A stretch of 23,872 bases of DNA from CAYPEK01 sp964409645. Its GTDB lineage: Bacteria > UBP15 > UBA6099. The DNA lies in NCBI GenBank assembly GCA_964409645.1, contig CAYPEK010000066.1:1-23872 (forward strand), given 5' to 3'. The notes under the pieces are model-generated. The model saw nothing but the letters and a program-made list of their open reading frames with translations, was not told where the DNA came from and did not search any database. Shown piece by piece: positions 22,728 through 23,872 of the stretch. Both the position numbers and the translations under genes were made by a program. Every line of letters begins with the position of its first letter. Positions within the stretch are counted from its first letter, which is position 1.

Positions 22728-23872
22728 ATGGCGTTGAAGGAGTATTTCGAGTTTCACGACCGGACGAAGGTGATATTCGGGGTGGACACGCTCGAACAGG
22801 CGGGTCGGGAGGCGGCGCGGCTCGGCGGCACGCGCGCGCTCGTGGTGACGGATGGCATCATCCGCGGGCTCGGGTTCGCCGACGCGGCGGCGAAGAGCCT
22901 GATGGACGCCGGGGTGGAGGTGGCGCGCATCTTCGACGAGGTGCCGCAGGACTCCGGCGTCGAGATGATCCAGAGCCTCTATGAGGAATTGAAAGAGCAG
23001 GGCGGTGCGGACGTGACGGTGGCGGTCGGCGGCGGGAGCGTGCTCGACACGGCGAAACTGGTGAATCTGCTTTTGAGCGAGGGCGGCGACCTGATGAAGG
23101 ATCATCAGGGGGCGTACCTGCAGGCGCGGCCGCTGAAGCCGCTGATCGCGGCGCCGACGACCGCCGGCACGGGCAGCGAAGTCACTTTCGCAGCGGTGGC
23201 GAAGGACCACGCGAACCACGTTAAGGTCGGTTTCGTCAGCCACTACTTCGCGCCGGATGTGGCGCTGCTCGATCCGAAGCTGACGCTGTCGATGCCGCCG
23301 GGCGTAACGGCGGCAACTGGGATGGACGCGCTGACGCACGCGCTCGAATCGCTTGTCAGCAGCGAGTCGGAGCCGGTGGCGGAGGCGCTTGCCTGCGGCG
23401 CGATACGGCGGATAAACACGTGGCTGCCGGTTGCGGTGGCGGACGGGGGAAACATCGAGGCGCGCGGTGAGATGCTGATTGCGTCCATGGTTGCCGGGTT
23501 GGCGTTCACGAACACGTTTGTCGGGATCGTGCACGCGATAGCGCATTCGATGGGTGGCGTCGCGGGCGTGCCGCACGGGCTCGCGAATTCGCTGATCCTG
23601 CCGTACGGGATGGAGTTCAACATCGACTTCTGCGCGGACAAATACGCGCTGGCGGCGTACTCGATGGGAGTGGCGCCGGGCGGCGACGAACGGGCGGACG
23701 AGGAGGCGGCGATAGCGAAGGTGAGGGAGCTGATCGGCAAAATCGGGCTGCCGGTCAGACTGAGCGAGGCGGGAGTCGCGGAAGATCAGCTCGAGGAGAT
23801 CGCGATGGCGACGATGGGCGACGGTGCGCTGTTCACGAATCCGCGCTTCCCGGAGGATCACACAGAGGTGCT
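22728..23872 (+). CDS. Iron-containing alcohol dehydrogenase, cut by the window edge
   Basis: The frame from ATG 22728 stays open for 381 codons to the window end; the family is usually about 385-400 residues, so little is missing. AAGGAG lies at 22714-22719. The nucleotide-binding motif GGGSVLDTAK (about 101-110) and TTAGTGSEVT (about 142-151) are typical of group III alcohol dehydrogenases. The metal ligands are present with family spacing: Asp200, His204, His269 and His283. The enzyme interconverts alcohols and aldehydes with NAD(P)H in the cytoplasm; the substrate is unknown. It is divergent from the SCP2-type gene. A 395-codon antisense frame across it is a codon-bias artefact. Confidence 0.95.
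   Translation, partial: MALKEYFEFHDRTKVIFGVDTLEQAGREAARLGGTRALVVTDGIIRGLGFADAAAKSLMDAGVEVARIFDEVPQDSGVEMIQSLYEELKEQGGADVTVAVGGGSVLDTAKLVNLLLSEGGDLMKDHQGAYLQARPLKPLIAAPTTAGTGSEVTFAAVAKDHANHVKVGFVSHYFAPDVALLDPKLTLSMPPGVTAATGMDALTHALESLVSSESEPVAEALACGAIRRINTWLPVAVADGGNIEARGEMLIASMVAGLAFTNTFVGIVHAIAHSMGGVAGVPHGLANSLILPYGMEFNIDFCADKYALAAYSMGVAPGGDERADEEAAIAKVRELIGKIGLPVRLSEAGVAEDQLEEIAMATMGDGALFTNPRFPEDHTEV

Noticed and set aside
22674..23861. 395-codon minus-strand frame over the alcohol dehydrogenase
   Set aside because: The product is His/Arg-rich without any family pattern, while the plus strand gives an alcohol dehydrogenase with all metal ligands.

Overview
The window looks like chromosomal DNA from a Gram-negative bacterium with GC-rich coding sequence and AT-rich promoters. 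It encodes a tripartite efflux system with an outer-membrane channel, and a very large predicted outer-membrane beta-barrel protein. The oxygen-independent class III ribonucleotide reductase at the left edge and an iron-type alcohol dehydrogenase at the right edge suggest an anaerobe or facultative anaerobe. I cannot name the phylum. I see no phage, transposase, CRISPR array, tRNA or rRNA.

Layout. 1-677 (minus) is the N-terminal part of nrdD. It is preceded by a strong promoter, a roughly 340-nt leader and an NrdR-box-like site. 1444-8028 (plus) is a compact seven-gene run: MacA-like adaptor, MacB-like ATPase, MacB-like permease, TolC-like channel, ECF sigma factor, zinc-finger anti-sigma factor and a Spy/CpxP-like periplasmic protein. 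It ends in a clear intrinsic terminator. 8200-9606 (plus) is a B12-binding radical SAM protein with its own promoter.

Three large minus-strand genes follow, listed in transcription order. The first is an HGSNAT/NagX-type membrane acyltransferase (19367-18204). The second is a 1676-aa protein with a long Pro/Ala/Lys-rich linker and a beta-barrel-like C-terminus (18023-12993). The third is a 1016-aa fusion of a class III PLP aminotransferase with an acyl-ACP-reductase-like domain (12764-9714). Next come a split transketolase (N subunit 21861-21010, C subunit 20971-19967) and an SCP2-type lipid-carrier protein (22399-21962), all minus. The divergent Fe-ADH (22728 to the right edge, plus) closes the window.

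How the genes may work together. The efflux operon appears to carry its own sigma/anti-sigma/periplasmic-sensor switch, so a self-sensing efflux module is a reasonable inference. The aminotransferase-reductase fusion is the most unusual item. It keeps the PLP lysine, a GxxGxxG nucleotide-binding loop and the cysteine expected of acyl-ACP reductases. One polypeptide could therefore reduce an acyl thioester to an aldehyde and transaminate it to an amine. Its neighbours, a membrane acyltransferase and a giant surface protein, make an envelope or lipid role plausible but unproven.
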